Origin: Chryseobacterium gleum
GTDB taxonomy: Bacteria > Bacteroidota > Bacteroidia > Flavobacteriales_D > Sanyastnellaceae
Assembly: GCA_945897395.1 (NCBI GenBank)
Contig: CAMDFE010000080.1
Span: 1-6,832, forward strand
Direction: 5' to 3'
Length of the DNA stretch: 6,832 bases
Below, piece by piece: positions 6,802-6,832 of the stretch (the stretch's first letter is position 1; each line of letters opens with the position of its first letter). The position numbers and the translations under genes were made by a program. The notes beneath the pieces were generated by a model. That model saw only the letters and a list, made by a program, of their open reading frames with translations, had not been told where the DNA came from and did not search any database.

Positions 6802-6832
6802 TTTATCTTCCCGACAACTTCATGCAGTATGC
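6802..6832 (-). other. Sequence upstream of hflX, too short to classify
   Basis: These 31 bases lead into hflX. Read on the minus strand they are open in the frame ending at TAA (plus-strand 6803–6805), giving a tail of nine codons (AYCMKLSGR) before the stop. That would fit the end of a closely packed upstream gene, but nine codons prove nothing. No complete TAnnTTTG box is visible. Confidence 0.2.

Noticed and set aside
6803..6832. A real upstream gene tail ending one base before hflX
   Set aside because: Nine open codons at a window edge cannot separate coding from noncoding sequence. It is recorded only as a low-confidence end feature.
1..6832. Defence system, CRISPR array, insertion sequence, tRNA or riboswitch
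   Set aside because: No direct-repeat arrays, transposase motifs, terminal inverted repeats, tRNA-like folds or long leaders were seen. Genes fill almost the whole window.

Overview
The window reads as ordinary chromosome of a Gram-negative bacterium, most likely Bacteroidota and probably near the flavobacteria. The evidence is indirect. The HflX protein has the long acidic G4–G5 insert I associate with that phylum. The best promoter candidate fits the Bacteroidota −33 TTG / −7 TAnnTTTG pattern. Starts lack a clear Shine-Dalgarno sequence, and a heptose-phosphate adenylyltransferase implies LPS. GC looks to be in the low-to-mid 40s by eye. I see no mobile elements, CRISPR arrays, tRNA or rRNA genes, and genes fill nearly every base.

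Layout: (1) 1–1213, minus strand: hemL (glutamate-1-semialdehyde aminomutase), cut off at its C-terminus by the window edge. (2) 1214–1273: a very short divergent control region with two candidate promoters whose −7 boxes nearly coincide. (3) 1229–4630, plus strand: a 1133-residue protein joining an exported CotH-kinase-like half to an integral membrane half of the LPG_synthase_TM/UPF0104 (YbhN/MprF-flippase-like) family. (4) 4605–5075: a stand-alone RfaE2-type heptose-1-phosphate adenylyltransferase, overlapping the previous gene by 26 nt. (5) 5079–5585: a PnuC-family vitamin transporter that starts with TTG three bases later. (6) 5575–6801, minus strand: hflX, whose stop overlaps the end of pnuC by 11 nt.

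The three plus-strand genes have the spacing of one transcription unit. The first two fit an envelope theme: an exported atypical-kinase-like domain tethered to a possible lipid flippase, followed by an enzyme of ADP-heptose synthesis. PnuC has no obvious mechanistic tie to them. hemL and hflX are housekeeping genes. The item most worth a second look is the CotH–flippase fusion. Its topology argues that it is real, but a sequencing indel at an A-rich tract beside the junction could also create it, so this must be excluded first.
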